Assembly (NCBI RefSeq): GCF_002019795.1
Contig: NZ_KV917381.1
Span: 698,001-762,000, forward strand
Origin: Bacillus alkalicellulosilyticus
GTDB taxonomy: Bacteria > Bacillota > Bacilli > Bacillales > Bacillaceae_F
Length of the DNA: 64,000 nt
Direction of reading: 5' to 3'
Both the position numbers and the translations under genes were made by a program. Of the stretch, positions 52,341-61,083 are shown one piece after another; within the stretch, counting starts at the first letter, position 1, and the number at the start of each line of letters is the position of its first letter. A model generated the notes under the pieces. The model made no database searches. It saw nothing but the letters and a program-made list of their open reading frames with translations, and was not told the origin of the DNA.

Positions 52341-52868
52341 ATGAATATTAACACTGAAAGACTTTTGATTCGTGATTTTCAACTAGAGGATTGGAAATCT
52401 GTTTTAGACTATACATCTGATAGTGATGTTATGAAATTTATACCTGAAGGTGTTTTTACAGAAAAAAATGTAAAAAATTTTATAAACAGTAATATGGGAG
52501 AAAATGCAGAAAAGTTTCCTGTAATACGAAAAGAAGATAACGTGCTTATTGGTCATATGGTTTTTTATAAGTGGTATGGTGAAGGAACCTATGAAATCGG
52601 TTGGGTGTTTAATTCGAAGTATCACAATCATGGATTTGCCACAGAGGCTGCCCGTGCTATTTTAAAATACAGTTTTGAAACGATGAAGGTTCATCGAATC
52701 ATTGCCACTTGTCAGCCTCAAAACACGGCTTCTTATCGAGTGATGGAGAAGATTGGAATGAGAAGAGAAGCACATTTTAGGAAGTGTATGCCAGCTAATT
52801 TTAAAAAAGGTAATCATGAATGGTGGGATGAATATTTTTATGCGATTTTAGAAGAAGAGTGGAAATAG
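52341..52868 (+). CDS. GNAT acetyltransferase, RimJ/RimL group
   Basis: A 175-residue enzyme starting MNINTERLLIRDFQLEDWKS. The conserved stretch YEIGWVFNSKYHNHGFATEA (about 81-100) contains the acetyl-CoA loop YHNHGFAT, and ATCQPQNTASYRVMEKIGMR matches RimL-type acetyltransferases. AGGAGAAAAG precedes the ATG. Substrate unknown. Confidence 0.86.
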   Translation: MNINTERLLIRDFQLEDWKSVLDYTSDSDVMKFIPEGVFTEKNVKNFINSNMGENAEKFPVIRKEDNVLIGHMVFYKWYGEGTYEIGWVFNSKYHNHGFATEAARAILKYSFETMKVHRIIATCQPQNTASYRVMEKIGMRREAHFRKCMPANFKKGNHEWWDEYFYAILEEEWK

Positions 52869-52943
52869 GACCAGTCCATTTTTGAAGGAGATATTGAGTT
52901 TGTAAGTATATTCTAATAGGGATATCCAGTAGGAGGGAAACTT

Positions 52944-53753
52944 ATGAGTGACATCATTAATTACTATAGCCAGTTTGATGAGTGGGGAAGGCTTGACCGA
53001 GAACCGGTAGAATTTCAAGTGAATTGGCATTACATTAAAAAGTATCTGCCAAAGACGGGACATATACTAGATAACGGAGCAGGACCAGGTAAATACGCAT
53101 TACAGCTTGCCAAAGAGAGGTATCAAGTCACATTGACTGACCTTACACCAAGGTTGGTTGAAATTGCAGAAAACAAGGAAAAAGAATGGAAGCTAGAAAA
53201 ACAATTCAATGGATTTTTTGAGGCAGATGCTAGAGACCTAAGTAGATTTACCGATGAACAGTTTGATGCCTCATTAATGCTTGGGCCTATGTATCACTTA
53301 CAGGAAGAAAAAGACCGAATAAAAGCAGTGAAAGAATTAAATCGAGTGACGAAAAAAGGTGGGGTTGTATGTGTAGCCTTCATGCCAAGAGTAAGGCACA
53401 TTCTGACCTCTCTCATAGCTCCTGAATTCTGGAAACCGAATGATAATATGGATACAATTATTCAGTTTTCTCACTCAGGTTGTTTCAATCATTCCGATGA
53501 GGGACGTTTTACTGGGGCGTATTATTATAACATTAAAGATATAAATCCATTTATGGAAGAGCTAGGCTTTGAAACGTTACAATTGCTAGGGTCGAATGTA
53601 GGCGCGATATTAAACAATGAGAGCTGGGATTATTGGAGAAACAAGGGGGAGGAAGAAGTTGCTAAAATCATATCCTTCCTAAAAGAAGCTGCAACAGACC
53701 CTTACACTCTTGGGATATCGTCACACTTGTTATATATAGGCAGAAAAAAGTAA
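52944..53753 (+). CDS. Class I SAM-dependent methyltransferase
   Basis: A 269-residue protein starting MSDIINYYSQFDEWGRLDRE. Motif I ILDNGAGPGKYALQLA (about 40-55), VTLTDLTPRLVEIAE (acidic ribose contact), and motif IV FDASLMLGPMYHL (about 106-118). The N-terminal YYSQFDEWGRLDREP is typical of a Bacillus small-molecule methyltransferase group. Substrate unknown. Confidence 0.85.
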   Translation: MSDIINYYSQFDEWGRLDREPVEFQVNWHYIKKYLPKTGHILDNGAGPGKYALQLAKERYQVTLTDLTPRLVEIAENKEKEWKLEKQFNGFFEADARDLSRFTDEQFDASLMLGPMYHLQEEKDRIKAVKELNRVTKKGGVVCVAFMPRVRHILTSLIAPEFWKPNDNMDTIIQFSHSGCFNHSDEGRFTGAYYYNIKDINPFMEELGFETLQLLGSNVGAILNNESWDYWRNKGEEEVAKIISFLKEAATDPYTLGISSHLLYIGRKK

Positions 53754-53788
53754 CAATGACTTCTAAATAAGTCTAGGGGAGTGTTTGC

Positions 53789-54778
53789 ATGAATGATAAT
53801 AGCCATATAAGACTCGTTGATTTACAAAACTATGTATCTATTGTCTTTGGTTCTGAATATAAGATTAAAGAAGTTTCAAAACTATACGGCGGAGCTCAAA
53901 AAACAGTGTACAAGATAGACTGTAGCAATCACTTTTCATGCATTTTGTATGTATGGGACATCTCTGAAAATTATTTTAAAGAGGAAAAGGCAAATGAACA
54001 TGACAATGAGCGTTCATTTGGAAGTGATTTGTTCCAAATAAATAATCAGTATTTACGCAAACAGGGAATTACAACACCCATCCTTTATCACATGAATGAT
54101 AAAAAAGACGAGTACCCATTTGATTTTGCTTTTGTTGAGTACATTGAAGGAGAAAAGCTAGAATCCTATCTTACAAACACGCCGCTTGACCATAGCCAGG
54201 AAGATTTGCTCAGTAGAGTAGGAGCTATGATTCAAAAAATGCATTCGATAAAAAGAGATACATATGGCAACTTACTCAGTAATGAAACATCAAAAGGCCA
54301 TTGTCATCAAATTCAATTTAACAATGCAAAAGACCAATTACTGTATGCCTCCCAGTACCTAGATTCATATAAAAATAATGTTGCAAAACTAAATGAAGTG
54401 TTACACAAACTTGAGTCCTTACTAGTACCTAGAGACGAATATGGATTTGTTCATTGGGAACTTGGACCAGACCATGTTTTAGTTAATGAAAGGATGGAAC
54501 CATACCTCATCGATATTGAAGGAGCTAAATTTTTTGATATCGAGTATGAACATAGCTTTTTAGAATTTAGATTTGATGAACAATACAACTACTTTAAAAA
54601 CAATAGTCTCGACCAAAACAGAATGCGTTTTTATCGGTTTTATCATCACATTGCGCTAACTACGGGCGGCTTGAAACTGTTACATCGCGGATTTCCAAAC
54701 CAGAAGTTTGCAAAATCATTAATCGATTATCACTCTAAGCTTGCATTACAATATGTAGAACACCAATCATCATTTTGA
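53789..54778 (+). CDS. Aminoglycoside phosphotransferase-like kinase
   Basis: A 329-residue APH/choline kinase-fold protein. The catalytic loop reads VHWELGPDHVLVNERM (about 225-240), in place of HGDLxxxNxxV, and the metal loop reads YLIDIEGAKFFDIEYEHSF (about 244-262), so the Asp of the HxD motif is a Glu. A clear GGAQKTVYKID is the nucleotide loop. With this substitution activity is doubtful until tested. Homologous Bacillus enzymes include fructosamine or aminoglycoside kinases. Confidence 0.7.
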   Translation: MNDNSHIRLVDLQNYVSIVFGSEYKIKEVSKLYGGAQKTVYKIDCSNHFSCILYVWDISENYFKEEKANEHDNERSFGSDLFQINNQYLRKQGITTPILYHMNDKKDEYPFDFAFVEYIEGEKLESYLTNTPLDHSQEDLLSRVGAMIQKMHSIKRDTYGNLLSNETSKGHCHQIQFNNAKDQLLYASQYLDSYKNNVAKLNEVLHKLESLLVPRDEYGFVHWELGPDHVLVNERMEPYLIDIEGAKFFDIEYEHSFLEFRFDEQYNYFKNNSLDQNRMRFYRFYHHIALTTGGLKLLHRGFPNQKFAKSLIDYHSKLALQYVEHQSSF

Positions 54779-54813
54779 TAGTATATAAACACTAATAGAT
54801 AGGGAGATTATAA

Positions 54814-54957
54814 ATGGACTTATTATTTTTAATATTAATATTTACTAGCTTATTTGCAATTTATGATTCAATTAGAAGGGTAAATAATAATATTCTTAAT
54901 CAAACAGAGGAATTAAAGAAAATAAGGGAAGCAATAGAGGAAAACAATAAAAAATAG
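54814..54957 (+). CDS. Small membrane-coil protein
   Basis: A 47-residue protein: an N-terminal hydrophobic helix (MDLLFLILIFTSLFAIYDSI) followed by an amphipathic charged coil (NQTEELKKIREAIEENNKK). The ATG follows AGGGAGATT. Similar in layout to the small gene at 59220. Not recognised. Confidence 0.5.
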   Translation: MDLLFLILIFTSLFAIYDSIRRVNNNILNQTEELKKIREAIEENNKK

Positions 54958-54998
54958 ATGTAATACGAAAGACAATACATTCCTGGGGGGGTGCACAC

Positions 54999-55880
54999 AT
55001 GAGAAGTGAAAAAGAAATGTTTGATTTACTTTTAAGTGTAGCTGAAAAGGATGAACGAATTCGATCGGTGTATATGAACGGTTCCAGAACGAATCCCAAT
55101 GTTCAAAAGGATATGTTTCAAGATTACGATATTGTTTATGTGGTCACCGAAATAAGTTCTTTTATAAAGGATAAGACATGGATAAGGCACTTTGGGGAAT
55201 TAATTATGATGCAAGAACCTGATAAAAATACGTTTGGTGAGGCAGCTGAACTAGATGTCACAAAATCTTATGGGTTTCTAATGCTGTTTACCGATGGAAA
55301 TCGCATCGACCTTCGCTTCCAAACAAAAGAAGAGATGGTTGAAGAGTACAAGGAAGACAAACTCACTCTACCATTAATGGATAAAGATAATATTCTACCA
55401 GAAATCCCGCAACCTACCGATATCGATTATCATGTGAACATCCCTACTAAAGAGGAGTTTGATAGTTACACTAATAACTTTTGGTGGTGTTTACAGAACG
55501 TCGCCAAAGGAATATGGCGTGATCAACTTCCCTATGCAAAACTAATGTTTGAATATACCACAAGAGAATCGTTGGATAAAATGGTGTGCTGGTGGATAGG
55601 AATACAACATGACTTTAAAGTTTCCACAGGATTTTTAGGAAAGTATTTTAAAAAACATCTTCCTGAATCTTATTGGAGCATGTATGAGAAAACATATTCT
55701 ACCGCTAATTATGAGGAATTCTGGGAATCCATTTTTATAACATGTGACCTGTTTAGAATTTTATCACAAACAGTCGCTGACCATTTCCAGTACACATATC
55801 CTATTGAGGATGACAACAACATGATCGAGTATCTCAAACAAGTAAGAGATTTACCTTCAAACGCGAAGGATATCTTTTAG
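54999..55880 (+). CDS. aadK: Aminoglycoside 6-adenylyltransferase
   Basis: A 293-residue ANT(6)-type enzyme (AadK/AadE) that adenylates streptomycin. MRSEKEMFDLLLSVAEKDER is the family N terminus. The nucleotidyltransferase signature is MNGSRTNPNVQKDMFQDYDI (about 26-45; GSR and DYD), followed by FTDGNRIDLRF (about 104-114). LPESYWSMYEKTY is the C-terminal helix region. Length matches AadK of B. subtilis. Intrinsic streptomycin resistance is likely but untested. Confidence 0.9.
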   Translation: MRSEKEMFDLLLSVAEKDERIRSVYMNGSRTNPNVQKDMFQDYDIVYVVTEISSFIKDKTWIRHFGELIMMQEPDKNTFGEAAELDVTKSYGFLMLFTDGNRIDLRFQTKEEMVEEYKEDKLTLPLMDKDNILPEIPQPTDIDYHVNIPTKEEFDSYTNNFWWCLQNVAKGIWRDQLPYAKLMFEYTTRESLDKMVCWWIGIQHDFKVSTGFLGKYFKKHLPESYWSMYEKTYSTANYEEFWESIFITCDLFRILSQTVADHFQYTYPIEDDNNMIEYLKQVRDLPSNAKDIF

Positions 55881-55920
55881 GTTTACCTGGCTGACAATAA
55901 AAATAAGAGGGGTTGATAAA

Positions 55921-56280
55921 ATGACAGTCGGTATAGATTTTTGGATAGTTAATACAGAAAAATCGGTGAAATTCCCTGAGACATTACACCATTATCTTGC
56001 GAAGAAAAAAGAGGGAATGGTTACTTTTGATTTGCTTATAGAATTAGACCCTTATGGCAATAGATGGTTTCACACCGAGGATATAATACGACTAATAAAC
56101 ATAAGCAATATGTTGGTGGATGAATTTATTTCTACTTGGGGTGATGCTGAAGGTACGTGGAAAGCATTTGGTGATACCTATAAGATGGATAAAGAAGTTA
56201 GAGATTTCGCTAATGATTTACGAGAACTATGTACAGAAGCTTTAGAACAAAAAAATTCAATAAAAGCACTCGGTGACTGA
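55921..56280 (+). CDS. Hypothetical soluble protein
   Basis: A 119-residue protein starting MTVGIDFWIVNTEKSVKFPE with GAGGGG upstream. Middle: FDLLIELDPYGNRWFHTEDI. End: TYKMDKEVRDFANDLRELCT. It looks like a single folded helix-strand domain without known motif. It follows the ANT(6) gene by 40 bp. Not recognised. Confidence 0.55.
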   Translation: MTVGIDFWIVNTEKSVKFPETLHHYLAKKKEGMVTFDLLIELDPYGNRWFHTEDIIRLINISNMLVDEFISTWGDAEGTWKAFGDTYKMDKEVRDFANDLRELCTEALEQKNSIKALGD

Positions 56281-56430
56281 TGTCTGTTGTTTGGTGCGGA
56301 GGTATGTCTACCGCAGAAATACTAAAGTCTTTGTCCCAAAAAGACTTTATGTAATGTATGAACGATGATTGAATCACCTTTTGTTCTAACGAAAATTGGT
56401 GAAAAGAGGTAATGAAGTGAGGGTAAATGA

Positions 56431-56973
56431 ATGACCAGAAAAATTATTTCAAGTCAGTGGGATACGGAAAGACTCGTGATAAAAGACCTGTTAGAAGAAG
56501 ATATTGAAACTATGCAAAAGCTTTATGAACAAGGAAGTTACAGACACAAATGGGATGGTCAAACGTTAGATAAGGAATATGTATATCGATGTTTTACCGT
56601 TGGCGATTTACCACCAAACGGGAGTAAAGAGAACTTTAAAATTCAGGCCATACATAGGAAAGATACAAATAGTATAGTTGGAATACTCACATCCTATCAT
56701 GGCTTTCCAAACGCAAAGACGTTCTATATCAATTATCTCTACATTGACCAAAAGGAACAAAAACAAGGATTCGGTAGAGAAGTAATAACTAGACTACTAG
56801 ATATGGTAAAGGAAAACGAATATGTTGAAGTACGAGCAAATGTGGCATTAAAAAACTGGACAGCTTTAAGATTTTGGACAAGCCTTGGTCTAAATAAGAT
56901 TAATGGAATATTCGGAGACAAAGAACTATCACCGGACTCTTTTGCAGACGTAGAGTTATGTAAGGAATTATAA
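56431..56973 (+). CDS. GNAT acetyltransferase
   Basis: A 180-residue enzyme. YINYLYIDQKEQKQGFGREV (about 109-128) supplies the acetyl-CoA loop KQGFGRE, and ANVALKNWTALRFWTSLGLN is the last helix-strand. The N-terminal ISSQWDTERLVIKDLLEEDI is typical of RimL-like entry. Several GNATs share this run of genes; substrate unknown. Confidence 0.82.
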   Translation: MTRKIISSQWDTERLVIKDLLEEDIETMQKLYEQGSYRHKWDGQTLDKEYVYRCFTVGDLPPNGSKENFKIQAIHRKDTNSIVGILTSYHGFPNAKTFYINYLYIDQKEQKQGFGREVITRLLDMVKENEYVEVRANVALKNWTALRFWTSLGLNKINGIFGDKELSPDSFADVELCKEL

Positions 56974-57046
56974 GTTGTCTTTTCCTATAGTAGCTTTTGT
57001 TTAACAAAGTATTAGTTTTGAATATAAGGTAGTGGAGGAGAACAAA

Positions 57047-57751
57047 ATGAATAATGTTCAACGGAAAACGTGGAGTGAGAACCATAAAAGGTTTAGAGAA
57101 ATACTAACCAAACCAGAAGAACACAAAGAAGCCATACAATTATGTTTAACCTTACATTCCTTTCTACATTCAACTTCCGTAAGTAATAGCACTGAAGGTA
57201 CCTTAGCAGATGAAATCGTAAGCAACTTGGATGAAAAAACATGGAGACAATATCCAGTGACGATGCCAAATACAAGAAATTCGATTGCGTGGCATTTATG
57301 GCATATTACCCGTATTGAAGACATGACTATGAATCTGTTAGTAGCTGATGATCAGCAAGTTCTTCATAGTTCAAACTGGCTTGAAAAAATGAAAATTTCC
57401 TATACGCATTCTGGTAATGATATGAGTGAAGAAGAGATTGCTGTGTTAAGCTCAAAAATCGATTTTCACTCCTTATTAGAATATAGAGAAGAAGTAGGTA
57501 AGGGAACTCAAGAGATAATTTCTTCGTTACGTCCGGAACAATGGAAGATGAAAGTGGAAAAGCATAAAATAAAGCGCTTATTTGAAGAAAAAGCGGTAAT
57601 GGAACGTTCTACATGGTTGGCTGAATACTGGAGTAAAAAAGACATTGCAGGTTTACTTCTAATGCCTGCGACAAGGCATATTTTTTTACACTTAAACAAG
57701 TGTGAGCGTATAAAGGAGAAATTACATAGAAACTTGAAGCAAATCGGATAA
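57047..57751 (+). CDS. DinB-family protein
   Basis: A 234-residue DinB/YfiT-fold protein starting MNNVQRKTWSENHKRFREIL after GTGGAGGAG. The metal-binding histidine cluster lies in NSIAWHLWHITRIEDMTMN (about 85-103), and the second part holds TRHIFLHLNKCERIK near the end. Relatives bind nickel, zinc or manganese and may transfer or hydrolyse thiol adducts. Second DinB-type protein in the window. Confidence 0.82.
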   Translation: MNNVQRKTWSENHKRFREILTKPEEHKEAIQLCLTLHSFLHSTSVSNSTEGTLADEIVSNLDEKTWRQYPVTMPNTRNSIAWHLWHITRIEDMTMNLLVADDQQVLHSSNWLEKMKISYTHSGNDMSEEEIAVLSSKIDFHSLLEYREEVGKGTQEIISSLRPEQWKMKVEKHKIKRLFEEKAVMERSTWLAEYWSKKDIAGLLLMPATRHIFLHLNKCERIKEKLHRNLKQIG

Positions 57752-57782
57752 CGTTAGACTGCGATAGAGAGGGTTATGCACA

Positions 57783-58316
57783 ATGGTTAATCGAAAAAGG
57801 AACATTGTTGTTACAGAGTATAAAGAAGTCTGGAAAGAACTCTATCAAAAGGAAGCAGAAAAGCTAAAAAACGTTTTTAATGACGAACTTGTTACGATAC
57901 ATCATATCGGAAGCACGGCTGTTCCTAACTTAAAAGCGAAACCAACTATTGATATCATGCCAGTGGTGAAAAATATTGAAAAAGTCGATAACTATAATAA
58001 CGAAATGATTGAATTAGGATATGAACCAATTGGGGAGAATGGGGTTATTGGAAGAAGATACTTTCGAAAAGGAAGAGAAAATAGGACACACCACATTCAT
58101 ATTTTCCAATCCGATAATAAATATGAAATCGAACGGCACCTTGCTGTTCGAGATTTTCTGATTGCTCATTCAAAGGACATGGTCGAGTATGGTGCATTAA
58201 AAGAAAGACTCGCTCAACAATTTCCAAAAGATAGTGAAGGATACTGTAATGGAAAACATAATTTTGTGCAAAACTTGGAACGAAAAGCAAAAGAATGGTA
58301 CCATAATAAAGGATAA
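57783..58316 (+). CDS. GrpB-family protein (UPF0157)
   Basis: A 177-residue protein of the GrpB/UPF0157 nucleotidyltransferase-like group. VVTEYKEVWKELYQKEAEKL (about 9-28), HHIGSTAVPNLKAKPTIDIM (about 40-59), and HIHIFQSDNKYEIERHLAVR (about 102-121) match the signature, including GSTAVP and D in PTIDI. Some relatives fused to kinases act on CoA; the function of the stand-alone form is unknown. Confidence 0.88.
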   Translation: MVNRKRNIVVTEYKEVWKELYQKEAEKLKNVFNDELVTIHHIGSTAVPNLKAKPTIDIMPVVKNIEKVDNYNNEMIELGYEPIGENGVIGRRYFRKGRENRTHHIHIFQSDNKYEIERHLAVRDFLIAHSKDMVEYGALKERLAQQFPKDSEGYCNGKHNFVQNLERKAKEWYHNKG

Positions 58317-58395
58317 CTGCTTTAGGTTCATTTTAATGAAACCTTTTTAAAGTTATAACCGTATCATAAATAGAGATAATAAAAAGGAGAGAAAA

Positions 58396-58782
58396 ATGAA
58401 GAAAAAAATACCGAAATCAGTCATCATTCTTTCTGGGTTTTTAGTATTATTATTTATATTACCTTTTTTCTTACCGAATAAACCGTTAGAGAAGTTAATA
58501 GAAATAGAAGAGAATGTAATAGAACCGCATTTACAAACAATGATAGAAGAGGACTTCGAAATTATTAGGGTAAATGTAGATAGATATCAAGATACTGAGG
58601 ACACTCGAACGTATGAAGTAATCATCAAGTTTGATTCCGAACCATACACTGTTGGAGAAGAAACATTTGATTATATAACAGAACGATATAAATTTGTGAT
58701 AAGAGATGATAAAGAAGTTATATCCGCAGAAAATTTAGACGCTGATAATACGGAGAGAATACTTGAGCAAATAGGACTTTAA
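58396..58782 (+). CDS. Membrane-anchored small protein
   Basis: A 128-residue protein with a basic start (MKKKIPKSV), one membrane helix (about 9-28, FLVLLFILPFFLPNK) and an acidic outer domain (EEDFEIIRVNVDRYQDTEDT..., FDYITERYKFVIRDDK). AAAAGGAGAG precedes the ATG. Similar layout to the gene at 35619 but without clear identity. Function unknown. Confidence 0.55.
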   Translation: MKKKIPKSVIILSGFLVLLFILPFFLPNKPLEKLIEIEENVIEPHLQTMIEEDFEIIRVNVDRYQDTEDTRTYEVIIKFDSEPYTVGEETFDYITERYKFVIRDDKEVISAENLDADNTERILEQIGL

Positions 58783-58803
58783 AAAATAGTAACATATTCG
58801 TAT

Positions 58804-58831
58804 GAGCACTCCTTGTTTCGAAGGAGTGCTC
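58804..58831 (+). terminator. Intrinsic terminator or hairpin
   Basis: A perfect 11-bp stem (GAGCACTCCTT/AAGGAGTGCTC) shortly after the gene at 58396; the tail is only partly T-rich. Confidence 0.6.
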
Positions 58832-58910
58832 GTTTGCGTATAAATTGCGGTAGCAGCAGTAGAAACGTGTACGCAAAAAAAATGCGCACACGAAAGGAGA
58901 TATCTGAACA

Positions 58911-59162
58911 GAGAACAGCATACGTAAGTGTGAGAAAGACACAAAAAAGACACCACAAATAATCCAAAATACTGAAATTTGTAGGCAAGACAAATTAGGC
59001 GGAACTTATATATTTCTAAATCGTATAAATTATAAACATCCTATATTTCACAACAATAATCATAATCATCTTTCATATGGTAAGAGGAAAGAACTAGAAA
59101 GAATATTTCACCTAACTGACCCACCAACACCACAAGCTGTTTATACTCCAATTGAAGTTTAG
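58911..59162 (+). pseudogene. Possible startless coding remnant
   Basis: One frame is open for about 84 codons between a TGA and a TAG at 59160 without any ATG, GTG or TTG near its beginning. The last part (YGKRKELERIFHLTDPPTPQ then AVYTPIEV) looks protein-like. No family is recognised, so it may be the tail of a deleted gene or chance. The 400-bp gap 58783-59219 holds nothing else convincing beyond the hairpin at 58804. Confidence 0.25.
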
Positions 59163-59219
59163 TCCATACATTTAATAAGCGAATCGAAACCTATGTACTG
59201 AGGGGAGAGAGGGTTATTA

Positions 59220-59351
59220 ATGGTTTGGTTCATAGCGTTTCTTGCTTTTATACTTGCTTTGGTAGCGGAACAGCAATCCAGAGCAGCAAAGGAAGAAAAT
59301 AAAAAACTGTTGAAGCGAATAGAGGAACTAGAAGAAAACGTATATAAATAG
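59220..59351 (+). CDS. Small membrane-coil protein
   Basis: A 43-residue protein: N-terminal helix MVWFIAFLAFILALVAEQQS followed by a charged coil AAKEENKKLLKRIEELEEN. AGGGGAGAGAGGG precedes the ATG. It shares the layout of the gene at 54814 (one short hydrophobic helix plus a Lys/Glu-rich coil). Possible membrane-tethered small protein; unknown role. Confidence 0.5.
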   Translation: MVWFIAFLAFILALVAEQQSRAAKEENKKLLKRIEELEENVYK

Positions 59352-59399
59352 TGCTACCAACAACAAGTAGAAATGTTTCCAGGAAAGGAGGGAGTCCTG

Positions 59400-59630
59400 A
59401 TGCTTTGGATATTAACACAGAATGAAAAAAGTATAATGAATGTCAAAGAAGTTATGGTTAAGGGAAAATACATTGAAGGTGTTATAAATAGAGGTTCCTT
59501 TACCGAATGGAGTAAAGCCATAGGCAAGTATGAATCAAGTGAAAGAGCGACAGAAATCCTTCATGAAATATTCATGAAGATAGAAGAAGGGAAAGGCAAC
59601 TCGATAACGTATACGATGCCTGAAAAATAA
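59400..59630 (+). CDS. Hypothetical small protein
   Basis: A 76-residue protein starting MLWILTQNEKSIMNVKEVMV after AAGGAGGGAG. GRYESSERATEILHEI-type repeats in the middle (YESSERATEILHEIFMKIEE) suggest a short alpha/beta domain as in phage-like IMMUNITY-region or YcgL-type proteins, but no family can be named. It follows the small membrane-coil gene by 48 bp. Confidence 0.5.
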   Translation: MLWILTQNEKSIMNVKEVMVKGKYIEGVINRGSFTEWSKAIGKYESSERATEILHEIFMKIEEGKGNSITYTMPEK

Positions 59631-59753
59631 CATCACAACAGGAGAAGCGGGGTAATAAACCTTCTGAGATTACTATGCAAAGTTGTTTTCAAAAGCTTAT
59701 CTATGGTCGTTATAATGATATGCTAGTATGATACCTCGCTATTTCTTTCGCTG

Positions 59754-59780
59754 CGTTCCTTAAAAAAGGAGCGTTTTTTT
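59754..59780 (+). terminator. Intrinsic terminator
   Basis: CGTTCCTT/AAGGAGCG stem (one G-U) followed by TTTTTTT. Confidence 0.75.
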
Positions 59781-59875
59781 CTTCATTAACAACCTAGGAA
59801 AAAAATGTTAAAGTGAACATAGCAGCTAGATTGGGTCAGGTACATACTTTTAAATTGTATAAAGAAGGTGATAGC

Positions 59876-60490
59876 TTGCTAACTTTGTATATTACGAGAC
59901 ACGGAGAGACCGTATGGAATACGCAAAAAAGAATGCAAGGGTGGAGTGATTCCGAACTAACCGAGACGGGAAAAAATAACGCAGTCTCTTTAGGAAAAAG
60001 GATTAAAGAGGTAAAGTTTGAAGCCATTTATACAAGCCCAAGTAAAAGAAGTGTAACCACGGCTAACTTGATAAAAGGAAAAAGAAAAACTCCTATCATT
60101 CTTGACGACAACTTAAGAGAATTAAATATGGGTAAGTGGGAAGGAGAAACACTTTCTACGATAGAGGCCAACTACCCAAAGGAATTTCATGATTTTTGGA
60201 ATGCACCACATTTATATTGCTCGATAAACGGAGAAAGTTTTAGTGAACTTAAAACTCGGGTTCTAAAGGCTGTACATTCGATTCAAGAAAAATATAGTAC
60301 GGGAACTATTCTCGTAGTGACGCATTCTGTTGTAATTAAAACATTATTGGCATACTTCAAAGGATATCCGGTAGAGAATTTGTGGGACCCACCTTTTATC
60401 CATGATACAAGCCTAACAATAGTCGAGTTAGAAGGTAATGAAAGTCGCGTAGTCATGGAGGGGGACTTGTCACATCGGAGGAGTAAATAA
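59876..60490 (+). CDS. Histidine phosphatase (PGM-like)
   Basis: A 204-residue enzyme read from the TTG after AGAAGGTGATAGC. LYITRHGETVWNTQKRMQGW holds the catalytic RHGET; YTSPSKRSVTTANLI and REL.MGKWEG are typical; and ILVVTHSVVIKTL carries the second His. Close to the phosphoglycerate-mutase-like/alpha-ribazole or broad-specificity phosphatases. A longer reading from 59813 adds residues without a ribosome binding site. Confidence 0.87.
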   Translation: MLTLYITRHGETVWNTQKRMQGWSDSELTETGKNNAVSLGKRIKEVKFEAIYTSPSKRSVTTANLIKGKRKTPIILDDNLRELNMGKWEGETLSTIEANYPKEFHDFWNAPHLYCSINGESFSELKTRVLKAVHSIQEKYSTGTILVVTHSVVIKTLLAYFKGYPVENLWDPPFIHDTSLTIVELEGNESRVVMEGDLSHRRSK

Positions 60491-60651
60491 ATTTAAATCC
60501 AAAGATGGATTTAAGAGACTATATTATAATTAGGAGAGCAATACATTTTATATTAGTGTATCAAGCGTTGAGAAACAGTAGCGTAAATTATATATTAAAT
60601 CATCTTCTGAACAATAAGGAATAATAGACACTTTTACTAGGAGAGAATTTG

Positions 60652-61005
60652 ATGGAACATTTATCACTTGAAGAGCAAATTTTGTACCTTGAAAAGAAAT
60701 TAATGACTTATGAATATACCGAATTAAAAGAACACCTTGCAGATGATTTTTTTGAATATGGAAGTTCAGGATCCATATTCGATAAGAATGAACAACTTGA
60801 AGCAGTTAGAGATGGTAATGTCACTCATGTTATAAAATATACGGTTACGGATTTTAAAATAAAAGTATTAGCTTCAGATGTTGTATTAGCAACGTATCGC
60901 ACAGTAAGGCATCATGATAAAAAATTGGTATTACGGAGTTCAATTTGGAAAAATAACCTGGGGAAATGGCAAATGATATTCCACCAAGGTACTCCAACTA
61001 CATAG
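60652..61005 (+). CDS. NTF2-like protein (DUF4440-type)
   Basis: A 117-residue protein with the NTF2/SnoaL-like fold: EQILYLEKKLMTYEYTELKE, HLADDFFEYGSSGSIFDKNE (about 28-47), DFKIKVLASDVVLATYRTVR, and a C-terminal SSIWKNNLGKWQMIFHQGTP (about 96-115). Members include polyketide cyclases, immunity-like and resistance proteins. Not assigned further. Confidence 0.78.
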   Translation: MEHLSLEEQILYLEKKLMTYEYTELKEHLADDFFEYGSSGSIFDKNEQLEAVRDGNVTHVIKYTVTDFKIKVLASDVVLATYRTVRHHDKKLVLRSSIWKNNLGKWQMIFHQGTPTT

Positions 61006-61083
61006 AGGCACAAACAGTCCAAGCTATTTGTGCTAATGATTTAATCCAAACCAATGATAAGTAATCGATAAAAGGAGTTTGAC

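Noticed and set aside
58718-58993. Minus-strand Cys/Phe-rich frames near 58.8 kb
   Set aside because: They cross the end of a real gene and a terminator hairpin, with no ribosome binding site.
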